A DNA stretch of 64,000 nucleotides from Roseomonas gilardii (GTDB lineage: Bacteria > Pseudomonadota > Alphaproteobacteria > Acetobacterales > Acetobacteraceae): positions 1,940,501 to 2,004,500 of the forward strand of contig NZ_CP015583.1 in NCBI RefSeq assembly GCF_001941945.1, read 5' to 3'. Below, one piece after another: positions 1 through 8,375 of this stretch. Within the stretch, counting starts at the first letter, position 1, and the number at the start of each line of letters is the position of its first letter. The position numbers and the translations under genes are program-made. A model generated the notes under the pieces. The model was given only the letters and a program-made list of their open reading frames with translations. It did no database searches and was not told where the DNA came from.

Positions 1-133
1 CTCTGGCACGGCTGGCCGCCCCGGCCTGACGCGGGCGGCGGAATGCCGCGATCCCTGGGGGCGGGAGGGTCCGGGTCGGTTGCCGGGGCCTGACCGGGTG
101 GCCGGGTGCGGAGCAGGCCGCTGGATGGGCTCC

Positions 134-173
134 TTTAGGGCTTTAGCATTTTAGGATTTTAGGACTTTATCCG
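134..173. repeat. Degenerate 8-bp tandem repeat (TTTAGGAY)
   Basis: Five consecutive 8-base units are visible: TTTAGGGC, TTTAGCAT, TTTAGGAT, TTTAGGAC and TTTATCCG. The third and fourth differ at only one base. The tract is conspicuously AT-rich for this genome and lies in a non-coding spacer past the end of the minus-strand operon. Its function is unknown. Confidence 0.75.
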
Positions 174-355
174 CCCCGCTGGGTGCCGCTCGCACCCTCT
201 CCCTGCCGGGGAAGGCAACGGCGCCCATGACATGGCGGTGGTGACATGGCGGTGAAGCCTTGCCCGGGCGCGGCGGATCGGTGATTATATTCCTATGCCA
301 CGGGCCTGGCCGGATGGCAAGCATGGCTTCGGAAACCCAGCCTCCGCCCGATGCC

Positions 356-383
356 TCCCGGAAGGGGATGACCCCTTCCGGGA
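356..383 (-). terminator. Hairpin terminator of the amidohydrolase operon
   Basis: A perfect 12-bp inverted repeat (TCCCGGAAGGGG with CCCCTTCCGGGA) closes a 4-base ATGA loop. It begins 8 bases past the stop codon of the M81 gene on the minus strand. No U-tract follows, which is common in GC-rich bacteria. Confidence 0.65.
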
Positions 384-390
384 AGGCCGT

Positions 391-1890
391 TCAGCCCGTC
401 ACCGCATTCGCGCCCGGCTTCAGCCGCACACCGGGGCGGATGTGGCGGAACGGCAGGGTGGAGGGGTCGGCCACCACCGGCCCTGGCGCCACCGCCACCA
501 GGACGCGCCCGGCGATGGGCTGGAAATCCGCGCGGAAATGCACGCTGGATTTCAGCGCCAGGATGCGTTCCCGCGCCGGGTCGATGCCGAAATGCCGGAT
601 CAGCATCTGGTCCAGCGCCTGCATCTTGCGGCTGGTGACGATCACCTTCACGCCGCCAACGGCGAGCAGGGCCGAGGGGCCGAGATCGACCCGGTTCCCC
701 TTGGCCATCGGCCCGGTGCAGGTGAAGCGCCCGTCCGAGAGGCGGGTCACCACCCCGGTCACCTCTGCCGGGGCGCCATCGGTCTTGCCGCCGAGGGCGA
801 GGGTGACGGTGGCCCCCTCGCCCGCCGCATGCAGCGCCGCGGCGCTCCCGGCATCGTTGATCAGCGCGACGGTGGCGTCCCGCGCGTCCTGGCGCACCAG
901 TTCCCGCAGCAGCCCGGTCGTGTCGCCATGGCCGCCGCCGCCGGGATTGTCCTGCGTGTCGGCGATCACCACGGGGCCCTTGACCTCCCGCGACAGGCGG
1001 ATGGCGGTGGCGACGGCCTCGGCGGCATCGAGCAGGTCGGGCACGAAATCCGCCTCCCGCCGCGCCAGATCGGCGAGGAAGCCCTCGGCGGCATCGTCCG
1101 CCGCCTCCTGGCTTTCGGCATAGGCGGCGACGGCCATGCCGCAATCGGCGAAATCGGCATAGGGGAAGCCGAAGCAGAAGCCGAGCTCCACCACGCCCTG
1201 CGTCATGGCCTCCAGCCGCGCCCGCTCCGCCATCACATCGGCCATGGGCGAGACCAGCGTGCATTGCCCGGTGATCGGGGTCCAGTAATCCGCCTGCCGG
1301 AAGCTCTTCGCGAAGGGCGCGCCGCGTTCGATGCGGCGGAGCAGCAGCTCCACCGTCCGGGCGCCGCATTCCGCGCCGTCCACATGCGGATAGGTACGGT
1401 AGGGCACGAGGATATCGCTGTGCGCCACCATGGCGGCGGTCAGGTTGGCATGCGGGTCCAGGCTGGCGCCGATCGGGATGTCGCCGGCCACGGCGCGGAA
1501 GCGGCGCAGCAGCTCGCCCTCCGCATCGCCGAAACCCTCCGCCACCATGGCGCCGTGCAGCTCCAGGTAGATCGCGTCGAGCGGCCCCTGCGCCATGGCC
1601 TCCTGCAGATCGTGCAGCAGCAGCGCCGCCATGCGCTCGAAGGCCTCGGCCGTGACGGGGCCGGAGGGGCCGGTGGTGGCCCAGCTCAGCGGCGCCACGG
1701 CGATGCCCTTCGCCTCGGCCGCGCGGATGGCGCCGGCGGCGGGGAAGCTGGTCGGGCGGATCACGTCCAGCATCGCGGCGGGCCGCAGCAGCGGCGGCGC
1801 CCCGCCCGGTGCCAGGAAGTCGGCCCAGGTGGCGGGGCGCGGGGCGAAGGAATGGCTTTCGTGCTGGAAGCCGCCGATGGCGATGCGCAT
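391..1890 (-). CDS. M81 family metallopeptidase (MlrC-like)
   Basis: The 499-residue product belongs to the M81 / MlrC family, named for an enzyme that acts on linearised microcystin in sphingomonads; substrates of most members are unknown. Visible landmarks are the N-terminal GGFQHESHSF motif (about residues 6-15), LELHGAMV (about 100), DPHANLT, and ADTQDNPGGGGHGDTT near residue 300, rich in potential metal ligands. The ATG at 1890 gives the canonical MRIAIGG start; upstream codons in frame do not look like protein. It is the last gene of a three-gene operon, starting 5 bases after the amidase stop. That context suggests a cytoplasmic hydrolase of small amide or peptide compounds, but the substrate cannot be read from sequence. 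Confidence 0.88.
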   Translation of the reverse strand: MRIAIGGFQHESHSFAPRPATWADFLAPGGAPPLLRPAAMLDVIRPTSFPAAGAIRAAEAKGIAVAPLSWATTGPSGPVTAEAFERMAALLLHDLQEAMAQGPLDAIYLELHGAMVAEGFGDAEGELLRRFRAVAGDIPIGASLDPHANLTAAMVAHSDILVPYRTYPHVDGAECGARTVELLLRRIERGAPFAKSFRQADYWTPITGQCTLVSPMADVMAERARLEAMTQGVVELGFCFGFPYADFADCGMAVAAYAESQEAADDAAEGFLADLARREADFVPDLLDAAEAVATAIRLSREVKGPVVIADTQDNPGGGGHGDTTGLLRELVRQDARDATVALINDAGSAAALHAAGEGATVTLALGGKTDGAPAEVTGVVTRLSDGRFTCTGPMAKGNRVDLGPSALLAVGGVKVIVTSRKMQALDQMLIRHFGIDPARERILALKSSVHFRADFQPIAGRVLVAVAPGPVVADPSTLPFRHIRPGVRLKPGANAVTG

Positions 1891-1895
1891 GGCCC

Positions 1896-3146
1896 TCAGC
1901 CCCTCGCCACGCCGGCCGTGGCGAGCACCGCGTCGGCCAGGACGCTGGCCCCGGCCTCGGCCCATTCCGACGTGATGCTCTCTTCCTCGTTGTGGCTGAT
2001 GCCGCCATGGCAGGGCACCCAGATGAAGCCGGTCGGCAGCTTCTGCGCCACATAGACCGCGTCATGGCCGATGCCGGTCGCCATGTCCTTGTGGCGATAG
2101 CCGCGCCGCCGGGCGGCCTCGCGCAGCCGATCCGCCAGTTCCGGGGCGAAGGGGGTGTGCGGCGAGTACCAGAAGTCCGTCACCTCGACCTCGACGCCGC
2201 GCTGTGCCGCCACCTCGGCGCCACGGGCCTTCAGCGCGTCGGCCATGGCCTTCAGCGCCGCCGGGTCGCCATGGCGCATGTCCACGCTGAACCAGGTCTC
2301 GGAGGGCACGACGTTGCGCGAGGAGGGCGTGACCTTCACCACGCCCACCGTGCCGCGCCCGTCGGCCCCGGCGGCCAGCGCGATCTCCTCCACCGCCTGC
2401 ATGAGGATGGCGGCCGCGACGAGGGAGTCGCGCCGCCCCTGCATCTGGCCCCCGCCATGCGAGTCGGCGCCGCGCACCGTCACCTCCAGCCAGTGCTGCG
2501 CCAGGGCATGGGTCACGATGGCGAGGTCCACCCCCTCCCGCTCCAGCACCGGCCCCTGCTCGATATGCAGCTCGAAATAGGCACCGAGCTTCTGCAGGTC
2601 GGCGGGATCGGCCTCGCCCTTCCAGCCGATGGCCTCCAGCGCGTCGCCGAAGCGGGCGCCCTCGGCATCGCGCTTGTCCAGGATCTCCTGCTCCGTGAAG
2701 ATCCCCATGGCCGCGCCGCTGCCCATCATCGGCGGCGAGAAGCGGGCGCCTTCCTCGTTGGTCCAGTTGACCAGCACGACCGGCGCCTCGGTCTCGATGC
2801 CGGCCTCGTCGAGCGCCCGCATCACCTCCAGCCCGGCCAGCACGCCCAGCACGCCGTCGAACTTGCCGCCGGTCGGCTGGGTGTCGAGATGCGAGCCCAT
2901 GGCCACGGCGGGCCGCGACGGGTCCCTGCCCTCCCGCCGCAGCACCATGTTGCCCAGCCGGTCGGTGGTGACGGTGAGGCCGATCGCCTCCCCCCAGCGG
3001 GCCAGCAGCTTGCGCCCCTCGCCATCCTCGGCGGTCAGGGTCTGGCGGTTGCAGCCGCCCTTCGCCGTGCCGCCGATCCGCGCCATCTCCATCAGCGAGT
3101 CCCAGAGCCGCGCGCCGGAGATGAGAAGGTTGCTGCTGGCACTCAT
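1896..3146 (-). CDS. Zn-dependent hydantoinase/carbamoylase family amidase
   Basis: A 416-residue M20-fold amidase of the N-carbamoyl-amino-acid hydrolase / allantoate amidohydrolase / beta-ureidopropionase group. Metal-ligand motifs are present in order: GSHLDTQPTGGKFDGVLG (about residues 85-102), NEEGARF, and ELHIEQGPVLE. GADSHGG is the dimerisation-domain substrate motif, and GHDAVYVA and HGGISHNEEE lie near the C-terminus. The family opens C-N bonds of carbamoyl amino acids or ureides to release ammonia and CO2. Its ATG overlaps the stop of the M20 deacylase in an ATGA junction, so the two are probably translationally coupled. No hydantoinase or allantoinase ring-opening gene is adjacent, so the in vivo substrate is open. 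Confidence 0.92.
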   Translation of the reverse strand: MSASSNLLISGARLWDSLMEMARIGGTAKGGCNRQTLTAEDGEGRKLLARWGEAIGLTVTTDRLGNMVLRREGRDPSRPAVAMGSHLDTQPTGGKFDGVLGVLAGLEVMRALDEAGIETEAPVVLVNWTNEEGARFSPPMMGSGAAMGIFTEQEILDKRDAEGARFGDALEAIGWKGEADPADLQKLGAYFELHIEQGPVLEREGVDLAIVTHALAQHWLEVTVRGADSHGGGQMQGRRDSLVAAAILMQAVEEIALAAGADGRGTVGVVKVTPSSRNVVPSETWFSVDMRHGDPAALKAMADALKARGAEVAAQRGVEVEVTDFWYSPHTPFAPELADRLREAARRRGYRHKDMATGIGHDAVYVAQKLPTGFIWVPCHGGISHNEEESITSEWAEAGASVLADAVLATAGVARG

Positions 3147-4447
3147 GCGCGGGCTCCTGGCGCGAGGGGTTCGACGCCGCACCACTCGGCCATGGTCAGG
3201 GCGATGGTGCGGGTGATGTCGTGCATGCTGGCGAGGCCGACGCTCTCGTCGATGCCGTGGATGTCCTGTGCGTCGGGGCCGAAGACCGCCGAGGGCGTGC
3301 CCTGGTAGAGGGTGAAGAAGCGCCCGTCGGTCAGCCCGGAGGCGGCATAGTGGCGCAGTTCCTCGCCCGCCGAAGCCGCGTAATGCCGCTTGGCGAGGCG
3401 CACGATGTCGCTCTGCATGTCGAAGACGCAGCCTTCGGCATGGAAGCCCTTGAATTCCAGCTTCACCTGCGCGCCGCGCAGCCGCGTGTCGGCGGCGAGC
3501 TTTGCCACCAGCGCCTCGATATCCGCCTTCGCCTGCGCTGCCGGATAGCCGACCATGACGCCGACCCGCAGCCCGATCCGCGCCCGCGTCGGCACGGAGG
3601 AGTTCCACTCCCCGCCCTCGAAGCTGCCGAGATTGACGTTCACCGGGTGGTTCACGCCGTGGAAGGAGGCGTGCACGCGCTCGGCGCGGTTCATCTCCGC
3701 CTCGTACTCCTTGAAGCCGGCGGCGATGATCCCGGCGGCCTCGATGGCATTCACGCCGGCATGCATCTCCCGCACATGGGTCGGGCGGCCGGTGACGGTG
3801 ACCCAGGCCCAGATCACGCCGACCTCGGCGGAATAGACGGCGGCGAAGCCAGGGCCGGGCTCCGGGATGATCACGGCATCCGTGCGCGGCAGGGCCAGCA
3901 TGGCGGCGAGCGCGCCGTTGCCGGTGCATTCCTCCTCGATCACCGCCTGCATCTGCACCTCGGCGGCGGGCTGCACGCCGGCCCGGCGCAGCGCCTCGAA
4001 GGCGGTGAGGTAGGAGACGATCCCGGCCTTCATGTCACCGGCGCCGCGCCCGTACATCCGCCCGTTCCGCACCGACGGCTCATAGGGCGGCGTGACCCAC
4101 AGGTCCGCCGCGCCTTCCGGCACCACGTCCACATGGCCCTGCAAGGCGAGGCTGCGGCCGCGCCGTTCGCGCGGGGTGAAGACCGCCACGACATTGTCGC
4201 GCCCGTCATAGGGGATCAGCGGCGGCGAGAATCCGGGATGGTCCTTCAGGGCCGCCGGATCGGTGGGCACGCGGCGCGGGGCGAGGCCCAGCGCCTCGAA
4301 GTTGCGGGCCATCTCGTCGAGGGCACCCTGCTCCTGGCCCAGCGTGGAGGGGCAGCGCACGAGGCGCGCCAGACGCTCGACGGAATCCGCTTCCAGCGAG
4401 GCGGTGGCGTCCAGGATCGCGCGGCGGAGGCCGGGATCGAGCGTCAT
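3143..4447 (-). CDS. ArgE/DapE family deacylase (M20)
   Basis: A 434-residue M20 metallohydrolase of the ArgE/DapE family; members remove acyl groups from amino acids using two zinc ions. Key motifs are LQGHVDVVPEG (first His/Asp ligands, about residue 100), GRGAGDMKAG, VIEEECTGNGA (catalytic Glu pair) and an HPVNVNLG stretch in the lid domain. It heads the operon with the carbamoylase-type amidase and the M81 protein, so the set may successively de-acylate and de-carbamoylate a nitrogenous compound. The upstream 21-codon ORF with a strong ribosome-binding site ends in an ATGA overlap with this start. A GGGG stretch 11 bases upstream is the only SD candidate of its own. It is unlikely to be the biosynthetic ArgE or DapE because no Arg/Lys genes surround it. 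Confidence 0.88.
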   Translation of the reverse strand: MTLDPGLRRAILDATASLEADSVERLARLVRCPSTLGQEQGALDEMARNFEALGLAPRRVPTDPAALKDHPGFSPPLIPYDGRDNVVAVFTPRERRGRSLALQGHVDVVPEGAADLWVTPPYEPSVRNGRMYGRGAGDMKAGIVSYLTAFEALRRAGVQPAAEVQMQAVIEEECTGNGALAAMLALPRTDAVIIPEPGPGFAAVYSAEVGVIWAWVTVTGRPTHVREMHAGVNAIEAAGIIAAGFKEYEAEMNRAERVHASFHGVNHPVNVNLGSFEGGEWNSSVPTRARIGLRVGVMVGYPAAQAKADIEALVAKLAADTRLRGAQVKLEFKGFHAEGCVFDMQSDIVRLAKRHYAASAGEELRHYAASGLTDGRFFTLYQGTPSAVFGPDAQDIHGIDESVGLASMHDITRTIALTMAEWCGVEPLAPGARA

Positions 4448-4509
4448 GGCCGGCGCCCCTGTCCGAGGGAGAGGGATGCGGCGGTGCCGCCGTCCTGGGT
4501 CTTGGCCAT
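4444..4509 (-). CDS. Possible 21-residue leader ORF (coupled to deacylase)
   Basis: A short ORF encodes MAKTQDGGTAASLSLGQGRRP. It has a textbook ribosome-binding site (GGAGG, 4 bases before ATG), clearly better than that of the deacylase downstream. Its TGA overlaps the deacylase ATG as ATGA in a different frame, an arrangement that fits translational coupling. The peptide has no recognisable domain and no run of one amino acid that would suggest attenuation. It may be a real microprotein, a coupling device, or chance; only the SD and the overlap support it. Confidence 0.4.
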   Translation of the reverse strand: MAKTQDGGTAASLSLGQGRRP

Positions 4510-4568
4510 GTCGCCTCCGGTTGAATGCCGGGGGCGGAGGCTAGACCCTAAGCCCGGCCGGCGGAAAC

Positions 4569-4582
4569 ACCCGGAGGCGGGT
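4569..4582. terminator. Weak hairpin between tRNA-Pro and the operon
   Basis: ACCCG and CGGGT flank a 4-base loop. Read on the plus strand it is followed by a T run; read on the minus strand (the direction of tRNA-Pro transcription) it is followed by GTTTCC. The stem is only 5 bp, so this is a tentative call. Confidence 0.3.
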
Positions 4583-4690
4583 TTTTCGGGCCGTAAACAA
4601 GGGGATACGTCTGAAAGCCGGGCATATGCCGCGCGCCCTGCCCAAGGGGCCGGCAACCGCGTGAAGGGTGGATTTCGGGGTGTTCGGGAA

Positions 4691-4767
4691 TGGTCGGAGC
4701 GGCGGGATTCGAACCCACGACCCCCAGTCCCCCAGACTGATGCGCTACCAGGCTGCGCTACGCTCCG
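4691..4767 (-). tRNA. tRNA-Pro (GGG)
   Basis: The reverse complement folds into a 77-nt tRNA. The acceptor stem is CGGAGCG paired with CGCTCCG, the D-arm contains GCGC...TGGTAGCGC, and the T-arm is GTGGG TTCGAAT CCCGC. The anticodon loop CTGGGGG carries anticodon GGG (proline, CCC codons). The discriminator A and CCA are encoded (TGGT at 4691-4694 on the plus strand). It lies downstream of merR and ihfA on the same strand, a common alphaproteobacterial arrangement. Although tRNA genes are frequent integration sites, there is no integrase or attachment-site repeat nearby. Confidence 0.97.
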
Positions 4768-4856
4768 TGCGGAGGCCGTCTAGCATCGGCACACCGCCCC
4801 GCCAAGCCCCCTGCCCCAAAAGCTTCGCGGCGGCGCGGGGAAAAGCGGGGTGCCGC

Positions 4857-5270
4857 TCAGAATTCCCGGCTGGGGCTGCGGGTGATGAAGCGGATGCGGG
4901 CGGCGATGGATTCCAGTTCCTCCAGGCATTCGACCAGAAGGTCCTCGCGCCCGATCGGCGTTTCCGGCGCGGGCGGGTTCGCCGCGGACTCGGCGCCGCT
5001 GTCGCGCAGCAGGCGCTGCACGCCCTTGATCGTGTAGCCCTGGGTGTAGAGCAGGTCGCCGATCCGCTTCAGCAGGGCGATGTCGTCCGGCCGGTAGTAG
5101 CGACGGCCGCCGCCGCGCTTGAGGGGGCGGACCTGCGGGAACTTGCTTTCCCAGAAGCGCAGCACGTGCTGCGGGATGTGCAGGTCCTCCGCCACTTCGC
5201 TGATGGTGCGGAAGGCCGTGGGCGCCTTGCGCGGGCGGAGCGGGGTGTCTTCCATCACCTCAGACGGCAT
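4857..5270 (-). CDS. MerR family transcriptional regulator
   Basis: A 137-residue protein with an N-terminal MerR winged-helix domain: [22 protein letters not shown] (about residues 20-41), then the wing with [19 protein letters not shown] short C-terminal segment is rich in Glu and Pro. It lacks the cysteine cluster of metal-sensing MerR proteins, so it is unlikely to sense mercury or copper. Its ATG overlaps the ihfA stop (TGATG), so the two are co-transcribed. This ihfA-linked MerR type is conserved in alphaproteobacteria but its regulon is not evident from sequence. Confidence 0.92.
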   Translation of the reverse strand: MPSEVMEDTPLRPRKAPTAFRTISEVAEDLHIPQHVLRFWESKFPQVRPLKRGGGRRYYRPDDIALLKRIGDLLYTQGYTIKGVQRLLRDSGAESAANPPAPETPIGREDLLVECLEELESIAARIRFITRSPSREF

Positions 5271-5605
5271 CAGTAATCATCCTGGGAATCGGCCTCCCCA
5301 TCCGCTGGCAGGGAATCGCCGTTGATGCGTGCCTTGAGCACCTGACTCGCCCGGAAGGACAGGACGCGGCGGGGCGAGATCGGCACCTCGATCCCGGTCT
5401 TCGGGTTGCGTCCGACGCGCTGGGCCTTCTGGCGGACGGTGAAGGTGCCGAAGGCGGAGAGCTTCACCGGATGGCCCGCCGCGAGGCTGGCCGAGATCCG
5501 TTCCAGGACATCCTCCAGGAGCGCGGCACTCTCGTTCCGGGACAGTCCCACCTGCGCGTAGATCGCGTCTGCGAGATGCGCGCGCGTGACGGTCTGCATG
5601 CCCAT
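5270..5605 (-). CDS. ihfA: Integration host factor subunit alpha
   Basis: A 111-residue HU/IHF-family DNA-bending protein. The core runs from [17 protein letters not shown] through the dimerisation helices to the beta-arm segment [17 protein letters not shown], with the conserved GRNPKTG tip that intercalates DNA. IHF alpha pairs with IHF beta (not in this window) and organises nucleoid, recombination and promoter complexes. Two ATGs (5605 and 5599) are possible; MQTVTRAHL from 5599 is the more usual N-terminus. The C-terminal tail is acidic. A hairpin (CGCCCC / GGGGCG, 5643-5659) sits in its presumed 5' leader. Confidence 0.95.
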   Translation of the reverse strand: MGMQTVTRAHLADAIYAQVGLSRNESAALLEDVLERISASLAAGHPVKLSAFGTFTVRQKAQRVGRNPKTGIEVPISPRRVLSFRASQVLKARINGDSLPADGEADSQDDY

Positions 5606-5791
5606 CCATACCCCGGCTTGCCCATGGAAATGGAGTGAAAACCGCCCCTTGGTGGGGCGTCAACCACGAACGGGGATTCGGCACCACACTGCGGCACGGA
5701 AGCCACAGAACGGCCCGCGCCATAGAGGGGCTTTCGCGGGGAGCGCCGGCGAGGAAGGCGGACGGGATGGAAAACGGGCGCGAGGGCACCC

Positions 5792-5816
5792 CTCCCGGCG
5801 GACAGAGCCGCCGGAG
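5792..5816 (-). terminator. Hairpin downstream of fabH
   Basis: CTCCCGGCGG and CCGCCGGAG form a GC-rich stem with one bulged base, about 35 bases past the fabH stop on the minus strand. There is no U-tract. It would separate the rpmF-plsX-fabH transcript from ihfA. Confidence 0.4.
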
Positions 5817-5849
5817 TCCGCTACGGCGAGGCCGACGCGCGGAGGGTTT

Positions 5850-6812
5850 TTAGTAGCGCGCCAGCGCCGCGCCCCAGGTCAGGCCGCCGCCGATGGCCTC
5901 CATCAGCACGAGGTCGCCCCGCGCGATGCGGCCATCGCGGGTGGCTTCGGCCAGGGCCAGCGGGATCGAGGCGGCGGAGGTGTTGGCGTGCCGGTCCACG
6001 GTCACCACCACCCGTTCGCGCGGCAGGCCGAGCTTCTTGCCCATGGCCTCGATGATGCGGAGATTGGCCTGGTGGGGCACCAGCCACTGCACGTCGGAAC
6101 GGTCCAGCCCATTGGCCGTCAGGGCTTCGTCCACCACGGCGGCGAGCTTGGAGACGGCGTGGCGGAAGACCTCGCGCCCCGCCATGCGCAGCAGGCCGGG
6201 GCCGCCGGTGCTGCCGGCCCCGCCCTCGACATGCAGGATGTCGGCGAAGCGCCCATCCGCGTGCAGGTGCCAGGAGAGCAGCCCGCGATCCGCATCCTCG
6301 GAGGCACGCAGCACCGCCGCGCCGGCGCCGTCGCCGAACAGCACGCAGGTGCCGCGGTCGGACCAGTCCACGATGCGGGAATAGACCTCCGTGCCGATCA
6401 CCAGCACGGTGCGGGCCTGGCCGCCGCGCATCAGGGATTCCGCCATGCCCAGCGCATAGACGAAGCCGGTGCAGGCGGCGGAGAGATCGAAGGCGATTCC
6501 GGACGGCGCGCCGATCGCCGCCTGGATCAGCGCCGCCGTGGAGGGAAAGGCGCTGTCCGGGGTCGAGGTGGCGACGATCACCGCATCCACTTCGGCGGCC
6601 GCGATCCCCGCCTGCTCCAGCGCCCGCAGCGCCGCCGCCGCGCCCATGGAGGAGGCCGTCTCCCCCTCTGCGGCGATATGGCGCTGGCGGATGCCGGTGC
6701 GCTCGCGGATCCATTCATCCGAGGTGTCGAGCCCATAGGCCCGGGCCAGTTCCTCGTTGCTGAGGGCACGTTCGGGCAGGTAGCCGCCGGTCCCGGCGAT
6801 GATGGCGCGCAT
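5850..6812 (-). CDS. fabH: Beta-ketoacyl-ACP synthase III
   Basis: FabH (320 aa) starts fatty-acid synthesis by condensing acetyl-CoA with malonyl-ACP. The Cys-His-Asn triad is visible: Cys in LSAACTGFVYAL (about residue 114), His in VPHQANLRI (about 247) and Asn in DRHANTSAASIPLAL (about 277). It follows plsX by 14 bases, the classic plsX-fabH pair that links acyl-phosphate formation to chain initiation. The stop is TAA. Confidence 0.97.
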   Translation of the reverse strand: MRAIIAGTGGYLPERALSNEELARAYGLDTSDEWIRERTGIRQRHIAAEGETASSMGAAAALRALEQAGIAAAEVDAVIVATSTPDSAFPSTAALIQAAIGAPSGIAFDLSAACTGFVYALGMAESLMRGGQARTVLVIGTEVYSRIVDWSDRGTCVLFGDGAGAAVLRASEDADRGLLSWHLHADGRFADILHVEGGAGSTGGPGLLRMAGREVFRHAVSKLAAVVDEALTANGLDRSDVQWLVPHQANLRIIEAMGKKLGLPRERVVVTVDRHANTSAASIPLALAEATRDGRIARGDLVLMEAIGGGLTWGAALARY

Positions 6813-6826
6813 GGGCGGTCGATTCT

Positions 6827-7993
6827 TCAGCGGAGGGCGGAGGACAGGCCCGGGGTTTCGTGGCCGGGCGCGACGCGGCCCGGATCGTGCTGGGATTCGG
6901 CCTTCGCAGGCCCGCCGGCGGGCGCGGTCCCGTCCTCCGGCACGGCGGCCGCGGGGCCTCGCCGCAACAGGGCGGCGCCCTCGCGGATGCGCTCGTTGAA
7001 GCCGTGGCTCACCATGTCCAGCGCCACGTCCACGGCATGGGCGAAGCCCAGCGCGTCCGTGCCGCCGTGGCTCTTCACCACCACGCCGTTGAGCCCGACC
7101 AGCACCGCGCCGTTGTAGCGGCGGGGGTCCATGTAGTCGCGCAGCCGGTCCAGCGCCGGCCGCGCCAGCAGGTAGCCGATCCGCGCCAGGATGGTGGAGG
7201 TGAAGACCTGCTTCAGCAGGCCGCCCATCAGCTTCATGGCGCCCTCGCCCGTCTTCAGGGCGATGTTGCCGGTGAAGCCGTCCGTCACCACCACGTCGGT
7301 CGTGCCGGCGGTGATGTCGTGGCCTTCGACGAAGCCGCGGAAATTCGGGCCCAGATGGCTGTCGCGCAGGATCTCGGCGGCCTGGCGGACGCGCTCGTCG
7401 CCCTTCAGCTCCTCCGAACCCACGTTCAGCAGCCCGATGGTCGGCGCCGGAAGGCCGAGCACGGCGCGGGCGAAGGCATCGCCCATCACGGCGAACTCGA
7501 CCAGGTTGCGCGCGTCGTACTGGACGTTGGCGCCCAGGTCGAGCAGCACCACGTCGCCGCGCGCGGAGGGGCCGATCGCCGCCAGGGCGGGACGGTCGAT
7601 GTCCGGCAGCGTCTTCAGCACGATCTTGGCCAGCGCCATCAGCGCGCCGGTATTGCCGGCCGAGACGACGCCCGCCGCCTCGCCGCCCGCCACCGCGTCG
7701 ATCGCCATGCGCATGGAGGACCCCCGCACGCGCAGCGCGGCGGTCGGCTTCATGTCGCCCGGGATGGCCTCGGCGGCATGGCGCAGGCTGCAGACCCGGG
7801 CCGCGCGCGGGCGGCGGGCCAGCAGGCCCGAGAGCCTCGCCTCGTCGCCCAGCAACAGGAAGCGGGCCTCGGGGTGGCGTTCCGCCGAGAGCTCGATCCC
7901 GTCCAGCACGGCGTCGGGGGCGTTGTCGCCGCCCATCGCATCGATGGCGAGCGAATAGGCGGGCACGCGGCCCGCGATGGACCCTTCGGACAC
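6827..7993 (-). CDS. plsX: Phosphate acyltransferase PlsX
   Basis: PlsX (388 aa) makes acyl-phosphate from acyl-ACP for PlsY-dependent phospholipid synthesis at the membrane. The family start SLAIDAMGGDNAPDAVLDGI occurs at about residues 14-33. AGNTGALMAL (about 113) and ATTDVVVTDGFTGN-type C-terminal motifs follow (here AGTTDVVVTDGFTGN). The C-terminal ~45 residues form a Pro/Ala/Gly-rich extension beyond the usual family end, ending near PGLSSALR. It sits between rpmF and fabH on the same strand. Confidence 0.96.
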   Translation of the reverse strand: MSEGSIAGRVPAYSLAIDAMGGDNAPDAVLDGIELSAERHPEARFLLLGDEARLSGLLARRPRAARVCSLRHAAEAIPGDMKPTAALRVRGSSMRMAIDAVAGGEAAGVVSAGNTGALMALAKIVLKTLPDIDRPALAAIGPSARGDVVLLDLGANVQYDARNLVEFAVMGDAFARAVLGLPAPTIGLLNVGSEELKGDERVRQAAEILRDSHLGPNFRGFVEGHDITAGTTDVVVTDGFTGNIALKTGEGAMKLMGGLLKQVFTSTILARIGYLLARPALDRLRDYMDPRRYNGAVLVGLNGVVVKSHGGTDALGFAHAVDVALDMVSHGFNERIREGAALLRRGPAAAVPEDGTAPAGGPAKAESQHDPGRVAPGHETPGLSSALR

Positions 7994-8019
7994 GACAGGT
8001 CTCGCGGTGCCGTCGTGGC

Positions 8020-8223
8020 TCAGGTGCGGACCGCGGCCTTCAGGGCGTCGCCAGCCTGCACGACCTCACGGCCGTCGTAGTGGCCGCAGGAGGAGCAGAC
8101 ATGGTGCGGGCGCTTCAGCTCGCCGCAGTTCGGGCACTCGTGATAGGCGGAGGCGGTGAGGGCCTCGTGGCTGCGACGCATGCCGCGGCGGGAGGGCGAG
8201 ACTTTCTTCTTAGGGACGGCCAT
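8020..8223 (-). CDS. rpmF: 50S ribosomal protein L32
   Basis: A 67-residue L32 beginning [19 protein letters not shown]. It has an intact zinc ribbon ([18 protein letters not shown], two CxxC pairs), so it is the zinc-binding C+ paralogue type. It follows the DUF177 gene and precedes plsX, matching the common rpmF-plsX-fabH arrangement. The 152-base spacer upstream of it may contain its own promoter; I could not single one out. Confidence 0.97.
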   Translation of the reverse strand: MAVPKKKVSPSRRGMRRSHEALTASAYHECPNCGELKRPHHVCSSCGHYDGREVVQAGDALKAAVRT

Positions 8224-8375
8224 GGTCGCCGGGCCTTTCTAAAATGGCTTCTGCAAGAGCTGCATGAATTGGGCGCGATCGACCGGAATCGATGCAAGCT
8301 GAGGGCGGGCCTCTACCACCCGCCCCCCCGAGAAGCAAGTCTGGAAGCAAGCCCGAGGGGACAGGGCTGTCCCGT

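Larger units (their letters stand above)
1..390. other. Left-edge intergenic region
   Basis: No gene can be supported here. The first 29 bases in frame 3 read LARLAAPA then TGA, which could be the last codons of a plus-strand gene entering from the left, but nothing confirms it. The rest holds an AT-rich 8-bp tandem repeat (134-173) and a strong hairpin (356-383) downstream of the minus-strand M81 gene. Confidence 0.5.

Noticed and set aside
1-29. Possible C-terminal end of a plus-strand gene (LARLAAPA)
   Set aside because: Only eight codons are visible, too few to support a gene.
260-1123. Long plus-strand ORFs overlapping the M81 gene
   Set aside because: They are low-complexity Arg/Ala/Gly/Pro shadows of the GC-rich minus-strand gene, which has clear family motifs.
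4691-4767. tRNA-Pro as an integration site for a mobile element
   Set aside because: No integrase, direct repeat of the tRNA end or atypical flanking genes were seen.
5586-7118. 510-codon plus-strand ORF across ihfA, fabH and plsX
   Set aside because: Its translation has no domain-like pattern and runs antisense to three well-recognised genes.
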